Assembly (NCBI GenBank): GCA_913057905.1
Contig: CAJXPB010000001.1
Location: 744,001-808,000 of the forward strand
Reading direction: 5' to 3'
Length of the DNA: 64,000 bases
Origin: an uncultured Pseudomonadota bacterium
GTDB taxonomy: Bacteria; Myxococcota_A; Bradymonadia; Bradymonadales; Bradymonadaceae
The translations under genes and the position numbers were made by a program. The notes beneath the pieces are model-generated. The model was not told where the DNA came from and searched no databases. It worked only from the letters and a program-made list of their open reading frames with translations. Below, piece after piece: positions 33,433 through 42,915 of this stretch. Numbering within the stretch: the stretch's first letter is position 1; the number at the start of each line of letters is the position of its first letter.

Positions 33433-34131
33433 ATGTGCATTCGCCTCTCCACTTTGCTCTCCAGATTCGTTGCCATGGCTCGACCCGCCGCCTTCTTCGA
33501 CCTCGACCGGACGCTGATCGATTGCAACAGCGGCATGGAGTGGGCGAAGCATGAGTTCAAACAGGGCAATATCTCGACCTATCAGCTCGCGAAGGCGTCG
33601 CTGTGGATGGGGCTGTACCACCTGTCACTGATCGACATCGAGAAGGCCTACCGCCAGGCAGTAACCCACTACGCCGGCGAGCCGGTCGAGGCCGTCGATC
33701 GGCGCACACGCGAATGGTTCCACGACGACATTTCACATCGACTGCGCGACGAGGCCCGGGGCGCGCTCAAAGACCATCGCGACCAGAACCATCCCCTCGT
33801 CATCCTCACCAATAGCACGTGTTTCGAGGCCAGCATCGCGGCCGAGACCTGGAACTTCGACGACTGGCTGGCCAATCGATTTCCCGCGGATGACGACGGG
33901 ATGTTGACCGGCACGTTTGAGACCCCGCTGTGCTACGGTGAAGGAAAGGTCGAGTACGCGACAAACTGGGCCCGGGACCACGACGTCGATATGGACGCTT
34001 CGTACTTTTACTCCGACTCGCTCAGTGATCTGCCGATGCTCGAGCGCGTCGGACACCCTCGGATCGTCGATCCCGATCCACGCCTTCGCCGCGAGGCCCG
34101 TAATCGAGATTGGCCGATCCTCGACTGGTAA
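33433..34131 (+). CDS. HAD-superfamily phosphatase, subfamily IB (SerB/PGP-like)
   Basis: A 232-residue HAD hydrolase of the IB group (TIGR01490-like), close to phosphoserine and lipid phosphatases. Motif I is FFDLDRTLIDCNSG (nucleophile Asp, residues about 21-34). Motif II is the Thr/Ser of VILTNSTCFEAS. Motif III/IV is YFYSDSLSDLPMLERVG near residue 195. A helical C1 cap follows motif I (YHLSLIDIEKAYR). I keep the ATG at 33433 because AAGGAGG lies nine bases upstream; the alternative ATG at 33475 starts at MARPAAF but lacks an SD. Substrate unknown. It is the first of several rightward genes and is not clearly tied to its neighbours. Confidence 0.88.
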   Translation: MCIRLSTLLSRFVAMARPAAFFDLDRTLIDCNSGMEWAKHEFKQGNISTYQLAKASLWMGLYHLSLIDIEKAYRQAVTHYAGEPVEAVDRRTREWFHDDISHRLRDEARGALKDHRDQNHPLVILTNSTCFEASIAAETWNFDDWLANRFPADDDGMLTGTFETPLCYGEGKVEYATNWARDHDVDMDASYFYSDSLSDLPMLERVGHPRIVDPDPRLRREARNRDWPILDW

Positions 34132-34152
34132 TCTCCACCCGCCCGAGCTGCC

Positions 34153-34464
34153 ATGCAACCAAACACGAAGGAACAACTCGAGGAAGCGTTTACCGCGGAG
34201 TGGGAGGAGCAGGCCCCGATGATGGGTCCACCGACGTACTGGTGTGCCCGGCGAAATTGGGACGAAGCTCACCTGGAACTCTCGATCAACTTCAGTCCAT
34301 TCAAGGACCGAACCGACGCCTCGTTCGAAATCAATGGTAGCGCGTTTCAATTCACCGGAGAGACCCGCATCGACGGATACGGCCCGCTGGAGGCGCTTCA
34401 CCAGTTGCTCGACCAATTTGAACGCCATTGCGCCTCGCGACTTGAGCCGCGCGCCGACGACTGA
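34153..34464 (+). CDS. Small hypothetical protein
   Basis: A 103-residue acidic, soluble protein I do not recognise. The N-terminal helix (about 4-20) is Glu-rich. The centre has beta-strand patterns such as AHLELSINFSPFKDRTD and FEINGSAFQFTGETRIDGYG, and the C-terminus is a helix (about 78-95). No signal peptide or cysteine motif. It lies 21 bases after the HAD phosphatase and may be co-transcribed with it. Coding potential is supported mainly by its amino-acid pattern, with the antisense frame being a shadow. Confidence 0.5.
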   Translation: MQPNTKEQLEEAFTAEWEEQAPMMGPPTYWCARRNWDEAHLELSINFSPFKDRTDASFEINGSAFQFTGETRIDGYGPLEALHQLLDQFERHCASRLEPRADD

Positions 34465-34541
34465 CTCATCCGGGGCGTGCATTCAACCGCCCGTCGGACG
34501 TATAATCAGTTTGAATGCTCTCCTCGCACCCCTCCAGTACG

Positions 34542-34931
34542 ATGTCCTTATCTGCCCTTGTCGACCATCACGCCGAACGCGACATGCAACCTGTCGGCCG
34601 TGCTCGCGGTGCCAAAAAAGCCGTTCTCGTCGGCGCCGAACACGGGGCCCCCAATTTCGACCTGCGGCTCTTTGAACTCGAGCCCGGCGGCCGCATTCCA
34701 GCCCACAAGCACCCCGACATCGAACACGAGCAGTACGTGCTTTCGGGCGAAATGACCGTCGGACTCGACGGTGAAGTCCACACCGCCTCGGAAGGTGATG
34801 TCCTCTTCATTCCGGCGCAGACCCCGCACTGGTATGAAAACCAGACCGATCACCCCGTGAGATTCCTGTGTACCGTCCCGCAGACAGACTCCTACGAAAC
34901 CGAATGGCTGGAAGCCTCTCTGGACTCCTGA
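34542..34931 (+). CDS. Cupin-domain protein
   Basis: About 129 residues forming one cupin barrel. Motif 1 is GGRIPAHKHPDIEHEQYVLSGE, read as 'G......HxH......YVL.G' with metal-ligand histidines and a Glu. Motif 2 is GDVLFIPAQTPHWYENQ, with the final His ligand. I prefer the ATG at 34542; an ATG at 34515 would add nine residues (MLSSHPSST) without any RBS. Such single-domain cupins are metal enzymes or sugar-binding proteins; no substrate can be assigned. It ends 43 bases before the large kinase gene and may be transcribed with it. Confidence 0.85.
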   Translation: MSLSALVDHHAERDMQPVGRARGAKKAVLVGAEHGAPNFDLRLFELEPGGRIPAHKHPDIEHEQYVLSGEMTVGLDGEVHTASEGDVLFIPAQTPHWYENQTDHPVRFLCTVPQTDSYETEWLEASLDS

Positions 34932-34974
34932 AGCCCGCGCACTGTCGACGCCGTCTTTTCTCCCGCCCAGCCCC

Positions 34975-37900
34975 GTGTCGGGAAAACGCACTATGAGTTC
35001 GCCATCGGAACCGACCATTTCGGGCCGCTTCGAGTTGATCGAAGAACTCGGATTCGGCCACACGGGCGTCGTCTGGCGCGCCCTCGACCTGCGGCAAGGT
35101 GAATACGTGGCCGTCAAATTCCTCGGTCGCGCAGAGGACGACGACCCGGAGGCCACACGACTCTTTGAGCGAGAAGTCCGGGCCCAGGCCCGCCTGCGCC
35201 ACCCGGGCATCGTGGAACTGATCGACTACGGAACCGTCCAGGAGGTCTCGGCCATCCCGGCGTCTTCCGGAGTCCGCCGTGGAAGCCCTTATCTGGTGAT
35301 GGAGTTCGCCGACGCGGGCTCGATTCGACATCACCAGATGCCGAGCCACTGGTCGGCTCTGCGACACCTCTTGCTCTTCGTGCTCGACGCCCTCGGCTTC
35401 GCTCATGCCCACGACGTCGTTCATCGCGACCTGAAACCCCAGAACCTCCTCTGTTTCGGGCCGCCCGGTGACATCCAGATAAAAATCGGCGACTTTGGAC
35501 TCGCCCACGCCCTGGACCGACTTCAGTCCGGCGACCGCGCCGAACTCACCCATCCGAGTGCCGGGACGGTCCACTACATGCCCCCGGAACAACTGCGAGG
35601 TCACTGGCGACGGTTCGGCCCATGGACGGATCTGTACCAGCTCGGCGTCATCGCCTGGGAAATGGCCACCGGGGAGCGGCCGTTTCAGGGAACCTATTAC
35701 ATGCAGGTTGCCGTTCAGCATCTGCGCGAACCTCCCCCGGAGATGGAACCGCGCTTCGACGTTCCCGAGGGCTTCGAAGACTGGTGTCGAGGATTGCTCG
35801 CAAAGCGTCCCCGAGACCGTTACCAGCGCACCGTCGAGGCGGCCCGCGATCTGGCGGCGCTGACAACCAAACGTCGAGCCACCCACCCGATGCGCTCTGC
35901 CCCGCCGATCCTGAGCGACGCCCTGGAACGGTCCGAGCTACTGGGGCCGGCGGCCGCCGACGACACACCGTTTGCAAGCACACAGCGATCCGCCTCGTCT
36001 ACGCCGGCACGGTGGAATCTCACCGATTACGAATGGACCGAAACCCATCCCGCCCCGCTCGAGATCTGGGGTATTCGACGACCGGTGTTCGTCGACCGGG
36101 GCGTTCAACGCCAGCATCTCTGGGGGACGCTCCACTCCGTTCTCCAGAGTCGCACCCCGCATCTGGCGATCATCGAGGGCACCTCCGGCAGCGGCAAAAG
36201 CCGCCTGGCCCAGGAGTTTCTGCGCCATGCGCACCAGACCTCAGGAACCGAGAGTCTGCTCGGCGAACACCTCCGGGACGGCGGCGCATGGCACGGCATC
36301 CGCGACCTCCTTCAACGGCATTTTCGTACCTGGAATCTCGAGGGAAACGAACTGCTCGAACACCTCGAGGTCTTGCTCGATGAACTGCCAGCTCGGGCAG
36401 ATGTCGACCCGAAAGCCCTCGCCGAACTTATCGCTCCCGGCAGCGGCGAAGATGCCGCCTCCCGGTTTCAGTTTACCGACGACACCGAGCGAATCGCGTC
36501 CCTCACGTCGATGACACGCAGCCTCGCTCGGAGCCGCCCTCTCCTGATATGGCTCGACGATCTGCAGTGGGGTGCCAAAACGGTCGACTGGCTCGACGAT
36601 CTCCTCAGCGCCGACGCCTCCCTCCCGGTCTTCGTCGTCGCGACGCTGAGTACCGACGCCGACGATTCGTTTGCCAGACCGCTCCAGGAAGTATTCGAAC
36701 GGCTCCATGCGACGGAGCGGGTCTCCCGACTGCAGCTCGGCCCGCTGCAGACCGAAGACGAACGTCGGCTCATCGACTCGATGCTTCCACTGGAAGACGA
36801 CGTCGCCGAGAGCCTCCAGCGGCGAAGCGAAGGGAACCCATTGTTTGCAGTCCAGCTCGTCGGAGACTGGGTCGACCGCGACCTCCTTCAACGATCCGGC
36901 GACAGGCTGGCGCTGGCTTCGGATGGCGATGGCGAACTGCCCGAGGCCATTCACGATGTCTGGCGGCGCCGAATCGACCGACTCGTCGAGTCCCAACCCG
37001 GGGAACAACATCGGGCTCGCCTCTCCCTGGAGATCGCTGCCACCCTTGGCCGACGGGTCCGGGATGACGAATGGAAGGCCGCCTGTCGAATCGCCGGAGT
37101 CGAGCCTCCGCAACGGCTGCAGCCGGCTCTCTTCAAACGGGGGCTCGCCGTCGAAGAGCCCGACGGCTGGCGGTTCGATCACAACCTTCTCGTCGAATCG
37201 CTCCTCGCCGACGCAACTTCCGCAGGCCGCTATCACGACCACCATATCTGCTGCGCCAGGATGCTCGCTGAACGATCGTCTCCTCAACACGGGATCCTGG
37301 AGGAACGCCGGGCCAACCATCTTGTCGCCGCCGAGCGCAACGAAGACGCCCTCGAACCTCTGGCGAATGCGACCGATCAGGCCTTTCAGGACTACGACAA
37401 GGATGCCGCACATCGCTTGCTCGAACAGAGACGCCAGCTCCTCAAAAAGCTCGACATCGGAGAGGATCACCCGCACGCCCTACGTACCCGGATCGATGTC
37501 GCAAAGTATCAACGACTTCTGGGCGAGTTGAAAAATGCGCTGGGGCTGACCTCTGACGTTCTGGCCGACAGTCGATCTCCGGATTGCCCGGACGAGATCC
37601 AGTTCGAAGTTCTACGACTTCATGCGTGGCTTCAGGCTGACCTCGGCTCGCTCGATGATGCCCTGGAGACAATCGAACAGGCGCTCGCCGTCGCCGAATC
37701 CTCGAACCAGAAGGTCAACGTCGCTCGCGGGCTCTACACGCGGTCTCATTTCAAATACCAGGCCGGCGAAATCGAACCCGAACCCCTCCGACGTGCTGCC
37801 GCGCTCGCCGAAGAAGGTGGCTCTCCCCTGCAGGCGTTGATTTGCCGGCGGATGAAAGGTGAACTGCTCGCTTACTCCGGCGAAACCGACCAAGCCAGAG

Positions 37901-38424
37901 AATTGCTCGAAAGCCTCGTTCCGCGAGCCCGGGACCTCGGAGCGCGACAGGCCGAAATCGCAGTCCAGAACGCCCTTGGAGAGCTCGCCCGCCGACGCCA
38001 AGACTGGAGCGAAGCGGTCGACCGCTATACAAGGGCCATGGCACTCGACAAGCGCGGGGATCGCGCCCTGGACAGTCCCGTGGCCCTCAACCTCGCCCTG
38101 GCTCACATCGGCAACGGCGATGTCGGGGCGGCCCGCCCCCTCTTGGTCCGCGTCATCGACAAGGCGAAATCTACGGGCAAATGGCTCTTTGCCTCGGTGG
38201 CCCAGCTCGGTCAGGTGGCATGCGCCGTCATCGAGCGAGATGCCGACGCAGCCGACCAGGCCCTCGACCGGGCCGAACGACGGCTCGAACAGGCGGAGGT
38301 TCGCTCCGAAGACCACCGCTGGACGACGAAACTCGCGCTGAAACACGCCAGGGAGTGGGACTCGCCACCGATTATGAAACGACTGGAAGCCATCCTCGCG
38401 TCCCTGAATGAATCGAAGGATTAA
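34975..38424 (+). CDS. Serine/threonine protein kinase with AAA-type ATPase and TPR-like C-terminus (PknK-like)
   Basis: A 1149-residue multidomain regulator, read from a GTG (an ATG at 34993 is also possible). The kinase domain (about 16-275) has the Gly loop LGFGHTGVVWRALD, the invariant Lys in YVAVKFLGR, catalytic HRDLKPQN (about 151-158) and IGDFGLAH. An ATPase/NACHT-like region starts near residue 395, with Walker A TSGSGKSRL (403-411) and Walker B LLIWLDDLQWG (about 523-533). From about 790 to the end lie helical pairs typical of TPRs (ARRRQDWSEAVDRYTRAMAL). Kinase plus ATPase plus TPR proteins of this plan (PknK family) are abundant in Myxococcota and are soluble regulators. No target or partner is evident. 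It overlaps the convergent DUF1415 gene by four bases. Confidence 0.9.
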   Translation: MSGKRTMSSPSEPTISGRFELIEELGFGHTGVVWRALDLRQGEYVAVKFLGRAEDDDPEATRLFEREVRAQARLRHPGIVELIDYGTVQEVSAIPASSGVRRGSPYLVMEFADAGSIRHHQMPSHWSALRHLLLFVLDALGFAHAHDVVHRDLKPQNLLCFGPPGDIQIKIGDFGLAHALDRLQSGDRAELTHPSAGTVHYMPPEQLRGHWRRFGPWTDLYQLGVIAWEMATGERPFQGTYYMQVAVQHLREPPPEMEPRFDVPEGFEDWCRGLLAKRPRDRYQRTVEAARDLAALTTKRRATHPMRSAPPILSDALERSELLGPAAADDTPFASTQRSASSTPARWNLTDYEWTETHPAPLEIWGIRRPVFVDRGVQRQHLWGTLHSVLQSRTPHLAIIEGTSGSGKSRLAQEFLRHAHQTSGTESLLGEHLRDGGAWHGIRDLLQRHFRTWNLEGNELLEHLEVLLDELPARADVDPKALAELIAPGSGEDAASRFQFTDDTERIASLTSMTRSLARSRPLLIWLDDLQWGAKTVDWLDDLLSADASLPVFVVATLSTDADDSFARPLQEVFERLHATERVSRLQLGPLQTEDERRLIDSMLPLEDDVAESLQRRSEGNPLFAVQLVGDWVDRDLLQRSGDRLALASDGDGELPEAIHDVWRRRIDRLVESQPGEQHRARLSLEIAATLGRRVRDDEWKAACRIAGVEPPQRLQPALFKRGLAVEEPDGWRFDHNLLVESLLADATSAGRYHDHHICCARMLAERSSPQHGILEERRANHLVAAERNEDALEPLANATDQAFQDYDKDAAHRLLEQRRQLLKKLDIGEDHPHALRTRIDVAKYQRLLGELKNALGLTSDVLADSRSPDCPDEIQFEVLRLHAWLQADLGSLDDALETIEQALAVAESSNQKVNVARGLYTRSHFKYQAGEIEPEPLRRAAALAEEGGSPLQALICRRMKGELLAYSGETDQARELLESLVPRARDLGARQAEIAVQNALGELARRRQDWSEAVDRYTRAMALDKRGDRALDSPVALNLALAHIGNGDVGAARPLLVRVIDKAKSTGKWLFASVAQLGQVACAVIERDADAADQALDRAERRLEQAEVRSEDHRWTTKLALKHAREWDSPPIMKRLEAILASLNESKD

Positions 38425-38993
38425 TCGGACCAGTCGCTCCAGATCGACTCGATTTCCGCACGGCCCATCGACCGAAGCCGTTCGATATTTCGCTCCGGGA
38501 TGCCCTCGGGATCCGGGTGACTATCGACCGCTTCGGTGACCTCTTCTTCTCTCAGAAAGTGGAGGGCAGGATAGGGTGCCCGGTTCGTATAGTTGCCCAG
38601 GTCGTCCGGATGTGTGTCGGCGAATCGATAGTCCGGATGAAAGGTCGCCACCTGAACGACTCCTTCTAAGCCGGCCTCCTCGACCAGCTCTCGGACGACC
38701 GCGGCGGCGTCCAGGAACGTCTCAAAATCGGCGAACGCCTCCGTAAACGCCACCAGACTCGTCGATATCTCGTCGGGCTCCGCCTCTACCAGCGTTTCGA
38801 GCTCATCCAGACTGTGGCGCACCGCCCGTTCGAAGTCCCATACCTCGACCACGGCGATGCGAAGCGTCTCCTCTTCGAGCGGTCGAGATGCAAACGGACA
38901 GAGATCCAAGCCGACTACCGCGTCCTCGACCCAGGCACGCATCTTTCGTTCGGCCTGCTCGGCCTCCGTAGAGTCTTCATTCGTCTTCGTCAT
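38421..38993 (-). CDS. DUF1415 family protein
   Basis: A 190-residue protein of the DUF1415 family. The family core is visible as VGLDLCPFAS near the N-terminus (about 28-37), then VATFHPDYRFADTHPDDLGN (about 114-133), YTNRAPYPALHFLREEEVTE, and IPERNIERLRSMG near the C-terminus. The family is widespread in proteobacteria and has no known activity; the conserved Cys and His residues hint at a metal or redox role (inference). Its ATG overlaps the stop of the 540-residue gene by four bases (ATGA), so translation is coupled. It is the last gene of a four-gene leftward operon that begins with a lipoprotein. Confidence 0.88.
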   Translation of the reverse strand: MTKTNEDSTEAEQAERKMRAWVEDAVVGLDLCPFASRPLEEETLRIAVVEVWDFERAVRHSLDELETLVEAEPDEISTSLVAFTEAFADFETFLDAAAVVRELVEEAGLEGVVQVATFHPDYRFADTHPDDLGNYTNRAPYPALHFLREEEVTEAVDSHPDPEGIPERNIERLRSMGRAEIESIWSDWSD

Positions 38994-40612
38994 AGGCTCT
39001 CCATCAGTTCAATGAGAACACCGTACCAGCCTCTCAGAACGTCGGCGTCAAAGTCCGACAGGGTCAACGCCGCTGCCAAATCCTCGAGGCCACGCTGAAG
39101 TTCCGGATCCCCAAGAGTCGCAAAACGGGGATCGCCGTACTGTTCGTGCATCGCAGCCAACTGATCTCGACGCAGCTCACCGGCCTCCCATCCCTTCGCC
39201 GAAACTTCGTCGGAATTCAGGTGAATTTCATTGCCATCCAGCTCTATGAACTCGGGCCGGTCTCCGAAGGCCGACGATGCATTCTCGGAGATCCGATGCC
39301 CCTCTTCCCGTACGAGCCTCACGACCCTCCGTCGCATGTCCATCAGATGTTTGGCGGCCGGCGACTGCCGCGAGGACAACACGATCTGACGCCCCACCCG
39401 GCAGAATCTCCACGTCTGCGAGTCGGCGGTGGCCTCGCGCAGGTTCTCCGCGATCGCTTCGTCGATCGTTCGTGCCACGACCTCCGCCACGGCCTCTCGC
39501 ATCGGACTCCCGCCGGCGATCTCACCCCCGGGAACCAGGATGTCCATGACGGCTTCACGAGCCTGCTCGCTCCAATTCGACAACCACCCGTCTAACCGAG
39601 CGGCAGTCCCGTCGCGTGGAACCCTCGATTCCAGGGTGATGACCAGACACGACGCTGCACCCGAATGCCACTGCGATACCAATCCCGGTCGCCCCGTGGC
39701 GGCCCAGGGGCTCGCGGCCCACGGTGACAATTGAAGACGGTCCGCCATCTTCCACTGTACGTCATACAGTGCGTCGGCCGGCACACGCGTCCCACGCACC
39801 GTCTCGTATCTACCAGACGGCGACGGAAGTGATGCGAGGATCTCGGACCATTGCGCTTCGGCCCCGAGTTCTGCAGCCGCACCGGCTGCACGCCGCAACC
39901 CCTCTTCGGGCCACTGAAGCGCCACCGCCGATGTCCATTGGCGCAGAGGGCCCAGAGGAAACTCACCAAGTCGAAGCTCTTCAGAGGCGCCCGGCAGCCC
40001 ATCCTCATCGGCGAGCCCCCGATCAGTCTCGTACGCCGAAAGTCGGTCTACGAGCATCTCCGGATCCCAGAGCCCCGGCGCGTCTTTCAAGTCAGCGAGT
40101 CGTCCGTCCGGCCAGTGATGATACCAGGCGTTCTCGAGGTGAGCCCTTCTCAGACGCGACCACACCTCGGACACATTCGGACCGCCGGATGGGACGATCG
40201 ACTCGAGATGTTGCCCGATCGCCGCGGGAATCCGAGGAGCCTTGGCCATGGCACGCCTCAGTGACCTACCCAGCTCCTGCCAGTCGACGTCTCCCGGGGC
40301 GACGTCTCCGGAGAGCCAACGCCCCAGCGGCTGCCAGGAGTCCGGGAGCCCTCGCCAGTCGACGTCTCCCAGAAGTGGAGTTCGCTTCTGCTTGCGTTTT
40401 CCCGTGTACAGATGGCCCGCGCGCCGCAACTCCTTGAATCGATCGAAATCGAGGGTGTCCTTGTTCTCGCGACCTTGCTTGTCGAAGTGTCGCTGGAGGT
40501 GAGGGACCACCTGATAGGTAATCGGCCGCCCCTTCCCGTACTTGCAGACGTAGTACTTGTCGGCTCGGTTCCCCGGGAAGCCCGAATACTCGTAGATATA
40601 CGCTTTCGCCAT
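38990..40612 (-). CDS. Hypothetical protein, 540 residues, family not recognised
   Basis: A large soluble protein with no signal peptide, membrane helix or motif I can name. The N-terminus (about 1-75: YIYEYSGFPGNRADKYYVC) is basic and may bind nucleic acid. Residues about 77-115 contain two similar segments with the phrase GDVDW (GDVDWRGLPDSW and GDVDWQELGRS), encoded by a 16-base direct repeat at 40280-40295 and 40355-40370. The middle is Ala/Trp-rich and helical; a His/Glu-rich part lies near 440-480. It lies 36 bases downstream of the FadL-like gene and overlaps the DUF1415 gene. It is therefore expressed with an outer-membrane protein and a lipoprotein, although itself apparently cytosolic. 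Confidence 0.6.
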   Translation of the reverse strand: MAKAYIYEYSGFPGNRADKYYVCKYGKGRPITYQVVPHLQRHFDKQGRENKDTLDFDRFKELRRAGHLYTGKRKQKRTPLLGDVDWRGLPDSWQPLGRWLSGDVAPGDVDWQELGRSLRRAMAKAPRIPAAIGQHLESIVPSGGPNVSEVWSRLRRAHLENAWYHHWPDGRLADLKDAPGLWDPEMLVDRLSAYETDRGLADEDGLPGASEELRLGEFPLGPLRQWTSAVALQWPEEGLRRAAGAAAELGAEAQWSEILASLPSPSGRYETVRGTRVPADALYDVQWKMADRLQLSPWAASPWAATGRPGLVSQWHSGAASCLVITLESRVPRDGTAARLDGWLSNWSEQAREAVMDILVPGGEIAGGSPMREAVAEVVARTIDEAIAENLREATADSQTWRFCRVGRQIVLSSRQSPAAKHLMDMRRRVVRLVREEGHRISENASSAFGDRPEFIELDGNEIHLNSDEVSAKGWEAGELRRDQLAAMHEQYGDPRFATLGDPELQRGLEDLAAALTLSDFDADVLRGWYGVLIELMESL

Positions 40613-40648
40613 CGACTCTCGCGCAGGCCGCGATCTGACGGCCAGGCT

Positions 40649-41971
40649 CTACTGGAACTTGTATTTTAGACCTGTCTCGATGAGGGATCGATTCTGCGTA
40701 TAACGCCCCGGTGCAGCCCGGCCCGCCTCGCCGGATGCTACATCTCTCGGCACATAATAGACGTGTTGATATCCGAGCTGGAGCGTCAAAAGCTCGCTGA
40801 TATCCCATCCGACGCCCGCTCCAGCCATCACTTTCGGAGCGTCGATGACCCGGGGGCTCAATTCTTCAGGGGGATATGCGCTCGTCTCGAACCCTACTTC
40901 GCCGTGAATACGCCAGCCGTCGGCAAACCCGAAGCGACCACCGATTCTCGCCTCGATCGTGTCGTTCCAGTCGTACGTCTCGCGGGTATCGAAACTCGTG
41001 TCCCCCTGAGATTCGTCGACATCGACGACCCGTTCATCGACCTGGCTCCAGTGCGTCCACGCCGCGTCCAGCCACACCTCGCTGGTATCGTCTATCTCCC
41101 AGGCCACTCCCGCGCGAAGCTCCGAGGGCCATCGAGTCCGGAGCTCGGCCGAACGTGAAATCGTCCCGTTGTAACGTCGGTCATAGTAGGCGTTGTTCGG
41201 CGGATACAGCTCGTACTGACCGCTCAACTCAACGTCGATCGGCGAATGATAGGCCGCGCCGATACGAACGTCGCCGGGGGAAAGCGCCAGCCCGACCGAC
41301 CAGCCGAACGCCTCGCCGGTAAAACTCATGTACTCCCGGCCTTCGTTGCCCGGTTGCTGGTCCGGAACGGTCTCCGGATCGACGCCCTCTTCGCGTGCCA
41401 CGCGTTTTCCGAAGTCGTATGCGCGATAGGAACGGTAATCGGCCAGCACGTAGCTAAACGACGCCCCGACGCTCAACCAGTCCAGGGGCCGGAAGCCGAT
41501 CGCCGGGGTCAGATTTATCGCCGTCACATCGTGAAAAATGTTTCCGTATCGCTGGGCGCCGTCGGTCGGCCAGTCGGTGCTATATTGAAAGGGAAGACGC
41601 ACCGAAAACCCCAGGCGAAACCAGTCCGTGCCGAGGCTGCTGACGTGATTGAACATCGGGTATGCGCGAGTCGTCAGACTATCAGCCTTGGCGTATCGGT
41701 TGCCATCCGGGTCCGTCCCGGCTCTATCGTAGGTCTGATGCCTGAGGCTCAATTGAAGGTCGAGCGTCGACCCCGTGCCTTCGACCAGACCCATCGACCC
41801 GGGATTCAAGGCAATACCGCCGGCATCGTCCGAGACCGTTCCGGCGCCGCTGGCGAAGTTTGTGGCTCGGGTCCCACCCGCACGGCCCTCCGCCGGATAG
41901 ACGAGGACTCCCCCTATCGCGGCCATACAAAACAGCGTGATTCCAACTTGGGCTGAAACGTCTCGCATCAA
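40649..41971 (-). CDS. OmpP1/FadL family outer-membrane transporter
   Basis: A 440-residue outer-membrane beta-barrel protein with a signal peptide (about 1-31, ending EGRAGG). The N-terminal plug/hatch shows the FadL hallmark ATNFASGAGTVSDDAGGIAL followed by NPGSMGLV, as in 'A....A..A.D.a....NPAg'. The remainder has the alternating strand pattern of a 14-strand barrel, ending in LIETGLKYKFQ with the terminal aromatic-x-aromatic-type signature. Family members carry long-chain fatty acids or other hydrophobic compounds across the outer membrane. It overlaps the upstream lipoprotein gene by four bases (ATGA). Together with the acyl-CoA ligase and dehydrogenase in the window it fits fatty-acid use, but the substrate is unknown. 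Confidence 0.9.
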   Translation of the reverse strand: MMRDVSAQVGITLFCMAAIGGVLVYPAEGRAGGTRATNFASGAGTVSDDAGGIALNPGSMGLVEGTGSTLDLQLSLRHQTYDRAGTDPDGNRYAKADSLTTRAYPMFNHVSSLGTDWFRLGFSVRLPFQYSTDWPTDGAQRYGNIFHDVTAINLTPAIGFRPLDWLSVGASFSYVLADYRSYRAYDFGKRVAREEGVDPETVPDQQPGNEGREYMSFTGEAFGWSVGLALSPGDVRIGAAYHSPIDVELSGQYELYPPNNAYYDRRYNGTISRSAELRTRWPSELRAGVAWEIDDTSEVWLDAAWTHWSQVDERVVDVDESQGDTSFDTRETYDWNDTIEARIGGRFGFADGWRIHGEVGFETSAYPPEELSPRVIDAPKVMAGAGVGWDISELLTLQLGYQHVYYVPRDVASGEAGRAAPGRYTQNRSLIETGLKYKFQ

Positions 41972-42660
41972 CCGCCTCCCATATTGACATCAGAACCCGC
42001 ATCTCGGCTGGTTCCGCCCCCACACCCCGCCGAACTTTGGCGCTCGGCCGTAAACGGGCCCTCCAGGGTGAGGTCCTCTACGGGCTGGGGAGCCCCCTGA
42101 ACCTCGGCTTCCTCGAAGTACACAGAGGCATCGCCGATGAAACAGTCATCGTCTACGATCTGGGCCTCGAGGGTCACGTCGGCAGCGGCGTCGGCCGTCA
42201 AAAACTCCGAAGATTCGGCGTCGACCGGATATCCTTCGACAGTCGCCTCAAACGACCCGCTCGAGGCCACCGGAGCCGACATCGATGTCGGCCCTTCCAT
42301 CTCCGGAGACCCCGGATTCCTGAGTTCGAGAGTCACCGTCGCCGCGCCGGAATCGATCATGCCCGTTTGCTCGGCGACGGCCAGGAAGCCAAACGGGATA
42401 CTCTGCCCGCCCCTCGGAGAACGGACCTCCGCCGCCAGCGTGAATCGCCCGGAGATGTCCGCTCCCGGGGCGGCTTCGACATCGCCGATCAATCCGACAT
42501 CGATATTCGGGCCAAGATTCGGCCCGGACGCCTGCTGCGGGAGATCGCTTCCCGGTTCGACCGGCTCCTGGCAGGCCGCGGTGGTCACAACGATGCCCCC
42601 GACGATGACCAACATCCTCGCTGTCATCATTCGACGGACTCCTTTGACAATGTTCCACAT
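41968..42660 (-). CDS. Lipoprotein, hypothetical, upstream of the FadL-like gene
   Basis: A 230-residue lipoprotein. The ATG at 42660 has AGGAAA at a good distance; the frame extends 15 codons further without support. The signal peptide MWNIVKGVRRMMTARMLVIV continues to a lipobox TTAAC (Cys about 30). The mature protein (about 45-205) is beta-rich and acidic, with phrases like SGRFTLAAEVRSPRGG and SGSFEATVEGYPVDAE suggesting Ig-like strands. It ends with a Gly-rich, Cys-bearing tail (SSAGCGGGTSRDAGS). It is coupled to the FadL-like gene, so it may be an outer-membrane partner or accessory of that transporter (inference from operon order). Confidence 0.75.
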   Translation of the reverse strand: MWNIVKGVRRMMTARMLVIVGGIVVTTAACQEPVEPGSDLPQQASGPNLGPNIDVGLIGDVEAAPGADISGRFTLAAEVRSPRGGQSIPFGFLAVAEQTGMIDSGAATVTLELRNPGSPEMEGPTSMSAPVASSGSFEATVEGYPVDAESSEFLTADAAADVTLEAQIVDDDCFIGDASVYFEEAEVQGAPQPVEDLTLEGPFTAERQSSAGCGGGTSRDAGSDVNMGGG

Positions 42661-42915
42661 GACTGTTTCCTGTAAGTCCGTATTGTGCCCAAACACAAAT
42701 AACACCGCGCCCCTCGGAGGTGAATGAGGAAGTGAGCTGCTTATCGCTCGCTTCGAGCTCCTCGGGGCGCGGATGCCGAAAAAACGTTGCGCTCAAATTT
42801 TCTGTCGAGCAAACCCGGTTGGCCTGAATCCCTTCTTTGTTGAACGGGGGCGTTGAGTGTGTAACGTCTGGCACGTGTAGACGCAAATAAACCTCTACTG
42901 ACGGGAGCGGCTCCG

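Noticed and set aside
40280-40370. Two 16-base direct repeats (CCAGTCGACGTCTCCC) as a possible mobile-element scar
   Set aside because: They are in frame within one gene and encode the duplicated GDVDW segment, so an internal protein repeat explains them.
41246-41956. Forward ORF of 236 codons over the FadL-like gene
   Set aside because: The opposite strand carries the FadL hatch motif and beta-barrel pattern.
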